The notes: generated by a model not told the origin, from the sequence alone. A stretch of DNA of 64,000 nt from Burkholderia sp. (GCA_040954445.1 CP144361.1:1240001-1304000), one strand, 5' to 3'. Positions 54,717 to 64,000 are shown, counted from the stretch's first letter. Made by a program: numbers and translations.

Positions 54717-55838
54717 GGCGTTGTTGCATAAATCGAGCGAGATCCGTTGACGTTTACGCGCAATGGTCGCGGGGCCAGCCTCCTATCAAGTCAGATTCCA
54801 GAGTAACTGCCTAATTTTTGCCAAGAAAATGCGCAAGGACATACACAAGAAAGGTGAGCCGAAGGCACGCTACCGTGTCAGGAATTGGGCGGCCTATAAT
54901 GAAGGCCTGATCAGCCGGGGGAACATAACAATATGGATAGATGAAGCCGTCCTTGCCAGAATGCCCGATGCCATACCCACACGTGGTCGCCCGTGTGTAT
55001 ACGGCGATACGCTGATTCAGGCATTACTTGGCGTGAAGACCGTCTATCGACTGACCTTGCGCGCCCTGCAAGGTTTCACCCAAAGTCTGCGCGATTTGGC
55101 CTTCCCGAGCTTGCCGGTGCCGAATTACACCACGCTCTGTCGCCGGGCAAAAACGCTTGATGTCGAACTGCCGATCCTTCGTGACAATGAACCGATCCAT
55201 CTGGTTGTCGACAGCACCGGTCTGAAGGTCTATGGAGAAGGTGAATGGAAGGTGCGCCAGCACAGCTACTCGAAGCGGCGCACGTGGCGTAAAGTCCATC
55301 TCGCGCTCAACGCGAATACAGGTCAAGTGCATGCCGCGCTAATGACGAATCAGAATGTGGCTGACGGTGACGCTCTGGCCAAGTTGCTCGACCAGATTCC
55401 ACGCGAAGAACAAATCGATGTCATCGGCGGTGACGGTGCCTACGACACCAAGCCATGCCATGCGGCCATTGCTGCACGCAGTGCTATTCCTTCGATTCCG
55501 CCACGCGAGGGTGCCGCTCATTGGCCAGCGGATATGCCCGGTGCGGCGTGGCGTAATGGCGCGGTTGATGCAATTGCCCGTGACGGTCGTCGAGAATGGA
55601 AGCAACACAGTGGCTACCACCGGCGATCGCTTGCCGAGAATGCGATGTATCGGTTCAAGACCCTCACCGGCCACTGTCTCTGGGCGCGTCACATCGCCGC
55701 GCAGGCGACCGAGGTCGCCTGCGCGGCGGCGTCATCAACCGCATGGCGGACCTCGCTCGTCCGCAATCCGTTCGTATCGCCTGAATTATGCCCGTCCGAT
55801 GCCATGGCGTCCTCACGTTCGATTTATGCAACAACGCC
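54717..55838 (+). mobile_element. IS903-group copy 23 with 9-bp target duplication
   Basis: A 1122-bp copy flanked by GCAAGGATT at 54708-54716 and 55839-55847. It carries a template-switch scar at 55696-55727 (15-bp arms, 2-nt spacer) also present in copy 28. Confidence 0.94.
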
Positions 55839-55905
55839 GCAAGGATTGGTAAAGGGGTGTACCAGTTTAGTCCGAAAACGATGGTGTCCAATTGGTAGTT
55901 ATTGA
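54829..55905 (+). CDS. IS903-group transposase with altered C-terminus
   Basis: It is identical in plan to the intact proteins through Y263-K277 (YHRRSLAENAMYRFK). The scar after HIAAQATEVA then shifts the frame, replacing the last about 28 residues by a longer tail (CAAASSTAWRTSLVRNPF and on) that reads out of the IS into flanking DNA and stops at 55905. Total 358 residues. All catalytic residues are upstream of the change, so activity is possible but unproven. Confidence 0.75.
   Translation: MRKDIHKKGEPKARYRVRNWAAYNEGLISRGNITIWIDEAVLARMPDAIPTRGRPCVYGDTLIQALLGVKTVYRLTLRALQGFTQSLRDLAFPSLPVPNYTTLCRRAKTLDVELPILRDNEPIHLVVDSTGLKVYGEGEWKVRQHSYSKRRTWRKVHLALNANTGQVHAALMTNQNVADGDALAKLLDQIPREEQIDVIGGDGAYDTKPCHAAIAARSAIPSIPPREGAAHWPADMPGAAWRNGAVDAIARDGRREWKQHSGYHRRSLAENAMYRFKTLTGHCLWARHIAAQATEVACAAASSTAWRTSLVRNPFVSPELCPSDAMASSRSIYATTPQGLVKGCTSLVRKRWCPIGSY
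55848..55899. other. Short unassigned spacer
   Basis: About 50 bp between IS copy 23 and an IS630 end; nothing recognised. Confidence 0.4.
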
Positions 55906-56238
55906 TCAGAAATACAAGAACTTTACTCAAACTGCATATTGATCACGAATTGCGTATCAATACGCGAGCGACACGTTGTGTGATTTCTGGAGACCATGTA
56001 GATGGCTGATGACTGCTTTTTTAAGGTACCCTTTGGTCCGTTTCGGAGCCTGTTTCGTTACGTTCGCCTTCAGCTCAGCATTGAGCATCTCGTCGGGATT
56101 CAGTTTTGGGCTGTACGACGGCAGGTAGAACACTTCGATCTCGTCGAGGTCCTCGGCCAACCAAGCCGTGACCGGTTTGGCGTGATGAATTTTCAGGTTG
56201 TCGCAAATCAGAAACACTTTCTTGCTGCACATGTTTTT
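55902..56238 (-). pseudogene. IS630-family relic, right end and transposase C-terminal part
   Basis: After TA, the right end TTGATCAGAAATACAAGAAC opens the element. On the minus strand the C-terminal catalytic part is well preserved: KVFLICDNLKIHHAKPVTAW (second Asp region), FYLPSYSPKLNPDEMLNAEL (catalytic Glu), and KRTKGYLKKAVISHLHGLQK. A TA mini-palindrome at 55937-55962 interrupts the extreme C-terminus and supplies a stop. The N-terminal half is missing. Confidence 0.8.
55937..55962. repeat. TA-flanked 22-bp mini-palindrome inside IS630 relic
   Basis: TTGATCACGAATTGCGTATC then AA between two TA, inserted in an element whose own ends are similar. It places a TGA in the transposase frame. 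Confidence 0.7.
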
Positions 56239-56291
56239 GTTGATCCGCAATTTCAAGATCGAAAATTGTAGGATCAATATGCAACAACGCC
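56239..56291. other. Decayed small palindrome plus IS terminus
   Basis: TTGATCCGCAATTTCAAGAT and its imperfect complement end in GGATCAATA, followed at once by an IS903-group terminus TGCAACAACGCC. This is the breakpoint between the IS630 relic and the nuclease gene. Confidence 0.5.
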
Positions 56292-56370
56292 TTTTCCAAC
56301 ACCAAGGCCCGGTCCTCCGGTTTCGCGCCGCCGGCGCCTTCCATTACAATACATCTTTTTCCAGAAAAAG

Positions 56371-57123
56371 ATGCACATGAAATGGTTCGTCGCGCTCTGC
56401 GCGCTATCGATTTCCGCGACGGCATACGCCTCGTCGTGTTCGCAGTTCTCTCCCGCCGGCCTGGAACCCGAACTCACCAACCCAAAGATGGTTCGGCAGG
56501 CCAGGCTGATCTGCTACTCGGATTTCGAAGTACTGCATTCTGGCATCACGCATACCCCACTATGGTCGGCCGAGCACCTCACTGCTGTGCACCTAGCCAA
56601 AGCCAAGGACCAAGTCCGCACCAATCGCTTCTTCGCCGAGCGGCGCCTTCCGGTCGGCGAAGGCGCGACGCTGGCCGACTACCGCAGCAGCGGTTTCGAC
56701 CGCGGCCACATGAGCCCGGCGGGTGACCGCTGGAACCCGCAGGCGATGGCCGAATCTTTTTCACTGGCGAACATGATCCCACAGAATCCGAAGAACAACC
56801 GCCGGCTGTGGGCGCGCGTCGAGGACGCAGTGCGCGCAATGGCGGTGCGTAACGGCGAGGCCTATGTGGTGACGGGGCCGATGTTCCATGGCGGCGAGCT
56901 GCAGACCATCGGCGAGAGCCGCGTGATCGTGCCGACTGAAATCTACAAGCTGGTCTACCTGCCGTCGCGCCAGATGGCCTTCGCGATCGTGGTGAAGAAC
57001 AGCGACACGCAACGGTACGATATCGAAACTGTGCATCAACTAGAGGCCGTCAGCGGGTTGCGTTTCCCCGGCGTGCCGGAACGGCTGAAAGATAGCAAGC
57101 CAGGAGAATTGTCCGGTGTTTAA
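56371..57123 (+). CDS. Secreted DNA/RNA non-specific endonuclease (NucA family)
   Basis: A 250-residue nuclease of the beta-beta-alpha-metal type, with the signature DRGHMSPAGDRWN carrying the catalytic histidine, and the downstream metal-site asparagine region FSLANMIPQNPKNNRRLWAR. The N-terminus MHMKWFVALCALSISATAYA followed by SSC is a signal peptide, so the mature enzyme is exported. ATG at 56371 or 56377 are both possible. GPMFHGGELQTIGESRVIVP and PTEIYKLVY are typical of the fold. It should degrade DNA and RNA in the periplasm or outside. A possible -10 TACAAT lies about 20 nt upstream; the gene is the only intact member of its segment. Confidence 0.9.
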   Translation: MHMKWFVALCALSISATAYASSCSQFSPAGLEPELTNPKMVRQARLICYSDFEVLHSGITHTPLWSAEHLTAVHLAKAKDQVRTNRFFAERRLPVGEGATLADYRSSGFDRGHMSPAGDRWNPQAMAESFSLANMIPQNPKNNRRLWARVEDAVRAMAVRNGEAYVVTGPMFHGGELQTIGESRVIVPTEIYKLVYLPSRQMAFAIVVKNSDTQRYDIETVHQLEAVSGLRFPGVPERLKDSKPGELSGV

Positions 57124-57368
57124 ACCGTATTTCGCGGCATTTACCGACGACTGAACCGTCGTCTCCGTCGCTGGCGATGCGCTGACGGTCAGCAACGACC
57201 CGTCACGCATCCAGATCAACGGCGATCTCGAGATTGCGCGTGAACCAAGAAAGTCTTAAGCGCGCGCAGGCGCTGCTGCCACGTTGGCCACAGCATCCAT
57301 GTCGATACGTTCACAAGGCTGTGCCGGCCCTTCCGCCCAAGCTCGCCGACGAGTCGACGTCTCCCACA
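57124..57368. other. Stretch downstream of the nuclease gene
   Basis: A 245-bp stretch. A plus-strand fragment GDALTVSNDPSRIQINGDLE and a later MNQESLKRAQALLPRWPQHP look coding-like but I do not recognise them and no complete frame exists. It ends at the palindrome that truncates the SIS-domain gene. Confidence 0.4.
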
Positions 57369-57506
57369 GGGGTTGTTGCATAAATCGAGCGCGAGAACGA
57401 AATGGAACAGATTGCAGACTTCGCTCGTCCGAAATCCGTTCGTATCGCCTGAAATTATGCCTGTCGATGCCATTGCCTCCTCACGCTCGATTGATGCAAC
57501 AACGCC
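57369..57506. mobile_element. Asymmetric palindromic IS-end element (138 bp)
   Basis: IS right ends lie at both borders; the left arm lacks an internal segment (AATGGAACAGATTGC) exactly as in the element at 18722, while the right arm is full. The fold region is GCAGACTTCGCTCGTCC. It lacks the 22-bp mini-palindrome present in the 18722 copy. Confidence 0.78.
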
Positions 57507-57508
57507 TA

Positions 57509-57559
57509 TCCATTGCCTCCGCGCAGGCATCGACTCGATGCTGCTTGGCGAGGACTGAT
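57509..57559 (+). pseudogene. SIS-domain protein (GmhA/DiaA-like), last 16 codons
   Basis: IHCLRAGIDSMLLGED and stop match the C-terminus of the phosphoheptose-isomerase-like (DiaA/GmhA) gene that precedes the BON gene in Burkholderia. Everything upstream has been removed by the palindromic element. The stop lies 18 bp before the BON start. Confidence 0.6.
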
Positions 57560-57577
57560 TCCAAGGAGAGCTTGTCG

Positions 57578-58501
57578 ATGACGCAGAGCCGTGTCGGACT
57601 AACGTTTGTAAAATCCACCCTGCTGATCTCCCTATCGACCGGCTTGGTGGCCAGCATGCAGGGCTGCGTGCTGGCTTTCGCCGGCGCAGCGGTTGGCGGC
57701 GCACTGATCGCTACCGATCGCCGCACGCTGGGTGCCCAGACCGAGGATCGCGAGATCCAGATCAAGGCGGCCTCGCAGATCAAAAGCGGTCTTCCGGACG
57801 AGACGGACGTCAACGTGACTGTATTTAACCGGCACGTTCTGCTGACCGGCGAGGTACTGAATGACGCCTCGAAGCAGCGTGCCGAAGAAATCGTGCGCGC
57901 CATCAACAACGTCAACGCGATCGTCAACGAACTGGCAGTGCAACCGGTCGCCACGCTGTCCGACCACACCAACGATTCCTACCTCGAAGGACGTGTGAAG
58001 ACTGCACTGATCGCCGAGAAGGGCATTTCAGCCAATGACTTCAAGGTGGTCTGCGAGCGCGGCGATGTTTACCTGCTGGGTCTGGTGACGGTCGAAGAGG
58101 GCAATCGCGGTGCTGATGTCGCGAGCCGCGTGCCCGGCGTGGTGCAGGTTGTGAAGGTTTTCCAGTACATCAAGCAGGCCGACGTGCCGGGCCTGTCCAG
58201 TGCCAGCGCGCCCACCAGAAACGACGGTGTATCGCAGCCAGCATCGGTCGTTGACGTTGGGCCGACGGTGGGCGCAGTGCCCGATTCAAGCGTGATCGCC
58301 AGGCCGCTGCAATTGCCGGTATCGGTCTCAGTCTCGCCGAATGTGCATCCGGACAATTTGAAGGCGGGCTGTAATGAGCGGCGGTGGCTTCGTGATTCGC
58401 CGTGCTGCAGCGTTCGCCGAGACGGTGGGGCTACTGGGTCTGGCGGCGGCACCTGCCGTGTGCGCCAATACCTGCATGGGCTGCCACGTGGTCGACCGTA
58501 A
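57578..58501 (+). CDS. BON-domain lipoprotein (OsmY/DolP-like)
   Basis: A 307-residue exported protein. A signal sequence (FVKSTLLISLSTGLVASMQG then C) has a lipobox-like cysteine, suggesting an outer-membrane lipoprotein. Two BON domains follow: QIKAASQIKSGLPDETDVNV to VNAIVNELAVQP and SYLEGRVKTALIAEKGISAN to VVQVVKVFQYIKQ. Such proteins bind membranes and maintain envelope integrity. AAGGAG precedes the ATG by 10 nt. After about residue 266 (NLKAGCNERRWLRDSPCC...) the sequence overlaps the next gene in another frame and looks non-native; a single-base change near 58370 may have removed the original stop, probably at the TAATG overlapping the cytochrome start. Confidence 0.82.
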   Translation: MTQSRVGLTFVKSTLLISLSTGLVASMQGCVLAFAGAAVGGALIATDRRTLGAQTEDREIQIKAASQIKSGLPDETDVNVTVFNRHVLLTGEVLNDASKQRAEEIVRAINNVNAIVNELAVQPVATLSDHTNDSYLEGRVKTALIAEKGISANDFKVVCERGDVYLLGLVTVEEGNRGADVASRVPGVVQVVKVFQYIKQADVPGLSSASAPTRNDGVSQPASVVDVGPTVGAVPDSSVIARPLQLPVSVSVSPNVHPDNLKAGCNERRWLRDSPCCSVRRDGGATGSGGGTCRVRQYLHGLPRGRP

Positions 58502-58558
58502 GCTAGTTTGTCCCCTCGTTCAAGGACGAGGCCGCACGCTCGATGTATGCAACAACGC
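58374..58558 (+). pseudogene. Class I cytochrome c, truncated and frameshifted
   Basis: MSGGGFVIRRAAAFAETVGL and LGLAAAPAVCA form a signal peptide, followed by the haem-binding CMGCH and VVDRKLV. An extra C (GTTTGTCCCCTCGTTC) shifts the frame just before the expected SFKD segment, and the gene then runs into an IS right-end fragment (58532-58558). The axial-methionine half is gone. It is normally a periplasmic electron carrier; the order BON-cytochrome c matches Burkholderia. Confidence 0.78.
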
Positions 58559-58580
58559 CCCTCCCTGTGCATCTTCTCGG

Positions 58581-59343
58581 GGCGTTGTTGCATACATCGA
58601 GCGAAAGCCGTTGACGTTTACGCGCAACGCTCGCCGGCCAGCCTCCTATCAAGTCAAATTTCAGAGTAACTGCCTAATTTTTCCAAGAAAATGCGCAAGG
58701 ACATATACAAGACAGGTAAGCCGAAGGCACGCTACCATGTCAGGAATTGGGCGGCCTATAATGCAGGCCTTTTCAACCGGGGAAGCGTGACGATATGGAT
58801 AGATGAAGCCGTCCTTGCCAGAATACCCGACGCCATACCCACACGTGGTCGCCCGTGTTTATACGGCGATGCGCTGATTCAGGCATTACTTGGCATGAAG
58901 ACCGTCTATCGACTGACGTTGCGCGCCCTGCAAGGTTTCACCCAAAGTCTACGCGATTTGGCCTTCCCGAGCTTGCCGGTGCCGAATTACACCACGCTCG
59001 GTCGCCGGGCAAAAACGCTTGATGTCGAACTGCCAATCTTTCGCAACAACGAACCGATCCATCTAGTTGTCGACAGCACCGGTCTGAAGGTCTATGGCGA
59101 AGGTGAATGGAAGGTGTGCCAGCACGGCTACTCGAAGCGGCACACCTGGCGTAAAGTCCATCTTGCGCTCAACGCAAATACGGGTCAAGTGCATGCCGCG
59201 CTAATGACGAATCAGAATGTGGCTGACGGTGACGCTTTGGCCAAGTTGCTCGACCAGATTCCACTCGAAGAACAAATCAATGTCATCGGCGGTGACGGTG
59301 CCTACGACACCAAGCCATGCCATTCAGCCATTGCAACAACGCC
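58581..59343 (+). mobile_element. IS903-group copy 24, 3'-deleted
   Basis: The left end and most of the transposase are present, then a deletion joins GCCATTGC to the terminal AACAACGCC, removing about 360 bp but keeping the last bases of the right end. Confidence 0.87.
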
Positions 59344-59359
59344 CCGGAATCTGACTTGA
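58691..59359 (+). pseudogene. IS903-group transposase lacking the C-terminal catalytic part
   Basis: An open frame of 222 residues (MRKDIYKTGKPKARYHVRNW...) includes D128 and D202 but ends CHSAIATTPRNLT, lacking the Y-R-E-K helix. It is catalytically dead; an intact DNA-binding half might act as an inhibitor, which is speculation. Confidence 0.85.
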
Positions 59360-59440
59360 TATTGATCCATAAAAGGGGGGCTCGCCCCAACCGTTGCACA
59401 TCAACGTAACCGGCCCTCGCCAGATTTATGCAACAATGCC
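59344..59440 (-). mobile_element. IS903-group left-end fragment
   Basis: About 97 bp of left IS end in opposite orientation to copy 24 (GGAATCTGACTTGATA...GATTTATGCAACAATGCC), with a decayed small insertion TTGATCCATA inside. It borders lpxK. Confidence 0.7.
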
Positions 59441-59461
59441 CTCGTCCGCTCTCGTTTCTCC

Positions 59462-60561
59462 ATGGTCCACCGCGTCGGTAGTTCGTCCATCCCGCCCTTC
59501 CCCGCTTGTGCCGCGCAGGCACCGCCGTCGCCCGGTGAGCCGCGACGCGGCCTGGGTGTCTGGCTCGAGGTCACGCTGGCGCGCGCATGGCAGCAGCGCG
59601 GCCCGCTGGCCTGGGCACTGACGCCGCTGGCCGCTGTATTCGGCGGCATTGCTGCGCTACGCCGGCTGGCCTTCTCGGTCGGATGGAAGAAAACCGTCGA
59701 CATCGGCCTGCCGGTGGTGGTGGTCGGCAACGTGACTGTGGGCGGCACCGGAAAGACGCCGACCGTGATCGCCCTAGTCGAGGTACTGCGGGCCAACGGC
59801 TTCCATCCAGGCGTGGTGTCGCGCGGCTACGGTACCGAGATCCGTGAGCCGACTGAGGTCACGCCCGATTCGCCCGCCGCACGCACCGGAGACGAACCGC
59901 TGCTGATCGCGCGCCGCACCCAGGTACCGGTCGTGGTTTGTCAGGATCGGGTGGCGGCGATCCGCGCGCTGGCCGACGCGCATCCCGAGCGTAACGTGGT
60001 GGTCAGTGATGATGGCTTGCAGCACTACCGGATGGCGCGCCACGTCGAGCTAGTGGTGTTCGACCACCGGCTCGGTGGCAATGGCTTCCTGCTGCCGCCG
60101 GCCCCTTGCGCGAACCGCTTTCGCGGAGGAGGGATGCCACCCTGATCAACAATCCCTATAGCCATGCGCTGCCGCCTTGGCCGAATACCTACCTGCTACA
60201 GCTAGCGTCCGGCGACGCCTGGCATCTTGACGAGCCAGCGCAGCGCCGCCCGTTAGCCCAGTTCTCAGGTGAACGGGTGCTGGCCGGGGCTGGCATCGGC
60301 GTACCCGAGCGCTTCTTCTCGACCCTGCGCGCGGCGGGCCTAGCTCCCGCCACGCGGGCCCTTCCAGATCATTACGCTTATTCCGACAATCCCTTCGCAC
60401 ACGACGACGTCGACGTGATCCTGATCACCGAGAAAGACGCAGTAAAATTGAATGTTTCCTGGCACGATGCCAGACTCTGGGTCGTCCCTGTCGAGGCCTC
60501 GCTCGATCCCCGCCTTATTACTCTCGTTGTGGAGAAACTCCGTGGATACTCGCCTGCTTGA
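59462..60561 (+). pseudogene. lpxK: Tetraacyldisaccharide 4'-kinase LpxK, single-base frameshift
   Basis: LpxK phosphorylates the lipid A disaccharide at the inner membrane, a step normally essential in lipopolysaccharide-bearing bacteria. The N-terminal part shows a membrane-associated segment [20 protein letters not shown], the P-loop [19 protein letters not shown] and SRGYGTE, then [20 protein letters not shown] and [14 protein letters not shown]. At about 60097 one G is missing (CTGCCGCCGGCCCC where CTGCCGGCCGGCCCC gives [10 protein letters not shown]). The rest, [17 protein letters not shown] through [16 protein letters not shown] to LRGYSPA, is in the next frame. No other lesion is seen, so this could be a sequencing error in a GC run. 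Confidence 0.9.
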
Positions 60562-60748
60562 AATTATTGTGTGCCCAATCTGTAAGGGCCCGCTCCAGCA
60601 TGACCGCGCCACGCAGGAACTGATCTGTCATGCCGACAAGCGGGCCTATCCGATTCGCGACGGCATCCCCATGATGCTGGTCGACGAAGCACGGCAGACT
60701 ATCGAGGGCACGCCGGTCAGCCCTGCCGGCCCCGGTGCCACGCACTGA
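60542..60748 (+). CDS. Trm112 family protein
   Basis: A 68-residue zinc-ribbon-like protein (YcaR/Trm112 type). A GTG start at 60542 gives [20 protein letters not shown], with the C-x-x-C pair, followed by [20 protein letters not shown] and LVDEAR. It overlaps the end of lpxK by 20 bp, as commonly seen in Burkholderia, where kdsB follows; here kdsB is absent and IS copy 25 follows. Trm112 proteins activate methyltransferases, but the bacterial partner is not established. Confidence 0.9.
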   Translation: MDTRLLEIIVCPICKGPLQHDRATQELICHADKRAYPIRDGIPMMLVDEARQTIEGTPVSPAGPGATH

Positions 60749-60813
60749 GGGCGGGGGTCGGAAGCCCCCCTCCCCGCTCGAGCCGCCCTCAAGGCGGCTC
60801 GGCGCATTCGAAC
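60749..60813 (+). other. GC-rich hairpin after trm112
   Basis: GAGCCGCC-CTCAA-GGCGGCTC (60780-60800) is a perfect 8-bp stem-loop without a T tract; it may be a weak terminator or RNA-stabilising hairpin. Confidence 0.4.
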
Positions 60814-61177
60814 GGCGTTGTTGCATAAATCGAGCGAGATCCGTTGACGTTTACGCGCAATGGTCGCGGGGCCAGCCTCCTATCAAGTCAGATTCCAGAG
60901 TAACTGCCTAATTTTTGCCAAGAAAATGCGCAAGGACATACACAAGAAAGGTGAGCCGAAGGCACGCTACCGTGTCAGGAATTGGGCGGCCTATAATGAA
61001 GGCCTGATCAGCCGGGGGAACGTAACAATATGGATAGATGAAGCCGTCCTTGCCAGAATGCCCGATGCCATACCCACACGTGGTCGCCCGTGTGTATACG
61101 GCGATACGCTGATTCAGGAATTACTTGGCGTGAAGACCGTCTATCGACTGACCTTGCGCGCCCTGCAAGGTTTCACC
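60814..61177 (+). mobile_element. IS903-group copy 25, 5' third only
   Basis: The left end and transposase N-terminus run to LQGFT, then are cut by copy 26. The sequence is of the recent subgroup (GLISRG, CVYGDT). The remainder is not found beyond copy 26. Confidence 0.87.
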
Positions 61178-62321
61178 GGCGTTGTTGCATAAATCGAACG
61201 TGAGGACGCCATGGCATCGGACGGGCATAATTCAGGCGATACGAACGGATTGCGGACGAGCGAGGTCCGCCATGCGGTTGATGACGCCGACGCGAACGGC
61301 GACCTCGGTCGCCTGCGCGGCGATGTGACGCGCCCAGAGACAGTGGCCGGTGAGGGTCTTGAACCGATACATCGCATTCTCGGCAAGCGATCGCCGGTGG
61401 TAGCCACTGTGTTGCTTCCATTCTCGACGACCGTCACGGGCAATTGCATCAACCGCGCCATTACGCCACGCCGCACCGGGCATATCCGCTGGCCAATGAG
61501 CGGCACCCTCGCGTGGCGGAATCGAAGGAATAGCACTGCGTGCAGCAATGGCCGCATGGCATGGCTTGGTGTCGTAGGCACCGTCACCGCCAATGACATC
61601 GATTTGTTCTTCGCGTGGAATCTGGTCGAGCAACTTGGCCAGAGCGTCACCGTCAGCCACATTCTGATTCGTCATTAGCGCGGCATGCACTTGACCTGTA
61701 TTCGCGTTGAGCGCGAGATGGACTTTACGCCACGTGCGCCGCTTCGAGTAGCCGTGCTGGCGCACCTTCCATTCACCTTCTCCATAGACCTTCAGACCGG
61801 TGCTGTCGACAACCAGATGGATCGGTTCATTGTCACGAAGGATCGGCAGTTCGACATCAAGCGTTTTTGCCCGGCGACAGAGCGTGGTGTAATTCGGCAC
61901 CGGCAAGCTCGGGAAGGCCAAATCGCGCAGACTTTGGGTGAAACCTTGCAGGGCGCGCAAGGTCAGTCGATAGACGGTCTTCACGCCAAGTAATGCCTGA
62001 ATCCACGCCAAGTAATGCCTGAATCAGTGTATCGCCGTATACACACGGCCGACCACGTGTGGGTATGGCATCGGGCATTCTGGCAAGGACGGCTTCATCT
62101 ATCCATATTGTTACGTTCCCCGGCTGATCAGGCCTTCATTATAGGCCGCCCAATTCCTGACACGGTAGCGTGCCTTCGGCTCACCTTTCTTGTGTATGTC
62201 CTTGCGCATTTTCTTGGCAAAAATTAGGCAGTTACTCTGGAATCTGACTTGATAGGAGGCTGGCCCCGCGACCATTGCGCGTAAACGTCAACGGATCTCG
62301 CTCGATTTATGCAACAACGCC
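61178..62321 (-). mobile_element. IS903-group copy 26 with internal tandem duplication
   Basis: A 1144-bp copy, all but a few bases of the extra length due to a 22-bp tandem duplication at about 61982-62025 (unit beginning CACGCCAAGTAATGCC). It lies in opposite orientation to copy 25. Confidence 0.88.
61232..62219 (-). pseudogene. IS903-group transposase disrupted by duplication
   Basis: One C is missing at GTTCCCCGGCTG near 62120 and the 22-bp duplication follows at about 62000. Between them the frame is shifted; downstream the C-terminal 250 residues with all catalytic positions are open. Confidence 0.83.
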
Positions 62322-63391
62322 ATTTCAGGCGATACGAACGGATTGCGGACGAGCGAGGTCCGCCATACGGTTGATGACGCCGACGCGAATGGAGACCTCG
62401 GTCGCCTGCGCGGCGATGTGACGCGCCCAGAGACAGTGGCCGGTGAGGGTCTTGAACCGATACATCCCATTCTCGGCAAGCGATCGCCGGTGGTAGCCAC
62501 TGTCTTCCTTCCATTCTCGACGACCGTCACGGGCAATTGCATCAACCGCGCCATTACGCCACGCCGCACCGGGCATATCCGCTGGCCAATGAGCGCCACC
62601 CTCGCGTGGTGGAATCGAAGGAATAGCACTGCGTGCAGCAATGGCTGCATGGCATGGCTTGGTGTCGTAGGCACCATCACCGCCGATGACATCGATTTGT
62701 TCTTCGCGTGGAATCTGGTCGAGCAACTTGGCCAGCGCGTCATCGTCAGCCACATTCTGATGCGTCATTAGCGCGGCATGCACTTGACCCGTATTTACGT
62801 TGAGCGCAAGATGGACTTTACGTCAGGTGCGCCCCTTCGAGTAGCCGTGCTGGCGCACCTTCCATTCACCTTCGCCATAGACCTTCAAACCGGTGCTGTC
62901 GACAACCAAATGGATCGGTTCGTTGTCGCGAAGGATCGGCAGTTCGACATCAAGCGTTTTGCCCGGCGACAGAGCGTGGTGTAATTCGGCACCGGCAAGT
63001 TCGGGAAGGCCAAATCGCGTAGACTTTGGGTGAAACCTTGCAGGGCGCGCAACGTCTGTCTATAGACAGACTTCATGCCAAGTAATGCCTGAATCAGCAC
63101 ATCGCCGTATAAAAACGGGCGACCACGTGTGGATATGGCGTCGGGTATCCTGGCAAGGACGGCTTCATCTATCCATATCGTCACGTTCCCCCGGTTGATC
63201 AGGCCTGCATTATAGACCGCCCAATTCCTGACATGGTAGCGTGCCTTCGGCTCACCTGTCTTTGTGTATGTCCTTGCGCATTTTCTTGGAAAAATTAGGC
63301 AGTTACTCTGAAATCTGACTTGATAGGGGGCTGGCCGGCGAGTGTTGCGCGTAAACGTCAACGGCTTTCGCTCGATTTATGCAACAACGCC
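62322..63391 (-). mobile_element. IS903-group copy 27, right end missing
   Basis: It starts at ATTTCAGGCGATACG directly after copy 26 and keeps the left end. It is an older, more diverged copy with several indels. Confidence 0.86.
62325..63281 (-). pseudogene. IS903-group transposase, frameshifted
   Basis: An extra T at GTCTTTGTG near 63260 disrupts the N-terminus (KCARTYTKTGEPK), and a missing base at GTTTTGCCCGG near 62960 separates the N- and C-terminal parts. The D202 and Y-R-E-K regions are intact in one frame. Confidence 0.83.

Positions 63392-64000
<609 letters not shown>

Noticed and set aside
58691..59359. Copy 24 transposase as a functional short protein
   Set aside because: It lacks the catalytic Glu-bearing helix; an inhibitory role is conceivable but nothing in the sequence supports it.
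59344..59440. Possible promoter for lpxK
   Set aside because: The sequence is a reversed IS left end; no convincing -35/-10 pair was found.

Overview
The window looks like a piece of a Burkholderia-type betaproteobacterial chromosome undergoing massive insertion-sequence (IS) expansion and gene decay. Protein sequences and surviving gene orders (rpsU-yqeY-dnaG-rpoD, rpoZ-spoT, hemF-nadD-rsfS, zipA-ligA, carB-greA, lpxK-trm112) are those I know from Burkholderiaceae. The species cannot be named from the sequence. The combination of IS load, truncated genes and broken synteny suggests a host-restricted or recently bottlenecked lineage; this is inference.

About 27 kb of the 64 kb (roughly 40%) is one IS of the IS5 family, IS903 group: about 1.12 kb, terminal repeats beginning GGCGTTGTTGCATAAATC, a 318-residue DDE transposase and 9-bp target duplications. 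I count 28 copies or large fragments. Five have an intact transposase (copies 1, 6, 12, 16 and 19); copy 23 has an altered C-terminus; the rest are frameshifted, truncated or nested. A second element family, IS630-like (TA target), survives only as relics, but has left non-autonomous hairpin MITEs of about 110-117 bp and a 22-bp mini-palindrome flanked by TA. There is also one decayed IS402-like element and an IS256-like trace.

Layout: smc 3' end (+); IS copies 1-2 with an IS630 relic; ligA and a decayed zipA (-); ferritin-like gene (-); lapB (-); glycosyltransferase (+); a triple-nested IS block; cobQ (-); inverted IS pair around a MITE; hpnD (-); tRNA-Val; hemF-nadD-rsfS' (+); rpoZ and a truncated spoT (+); hisD (-); greA and carB (-); rpoD, a decayed IS402-like element, dnaG, yqeY and a decayed rpsU (-); sixA (-, frameshifted) and tRNA-Pro; tusA (-); DEAD-box helicase (-); folP (-); secreted nuclease (+); remnants of a SIS-domain gene, a BON lipoprotein and cytochrome c (+); lpxK (frameshifted)-trm112 (+); a stack of four IS copies; and the start of dusA (+). 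The genes are housekeeping functions (replication, transcription, cell envelope, haem, NAD, folate, histidine, pyrimidine/arginine, cobalamin and hopanoid synthesis) brought together by IS-mediated rearrangement rather than one pathway.

The most unusual content is a set of short perfect or near-perfect palindromes built from a single IS end. Their junctions fall at short inverted repeats inside the IS, which points to template switching. Two share the same internal deletion at different loci, one with a decayed 9-bp target duplication, so some appear to have moved as mini-elements.
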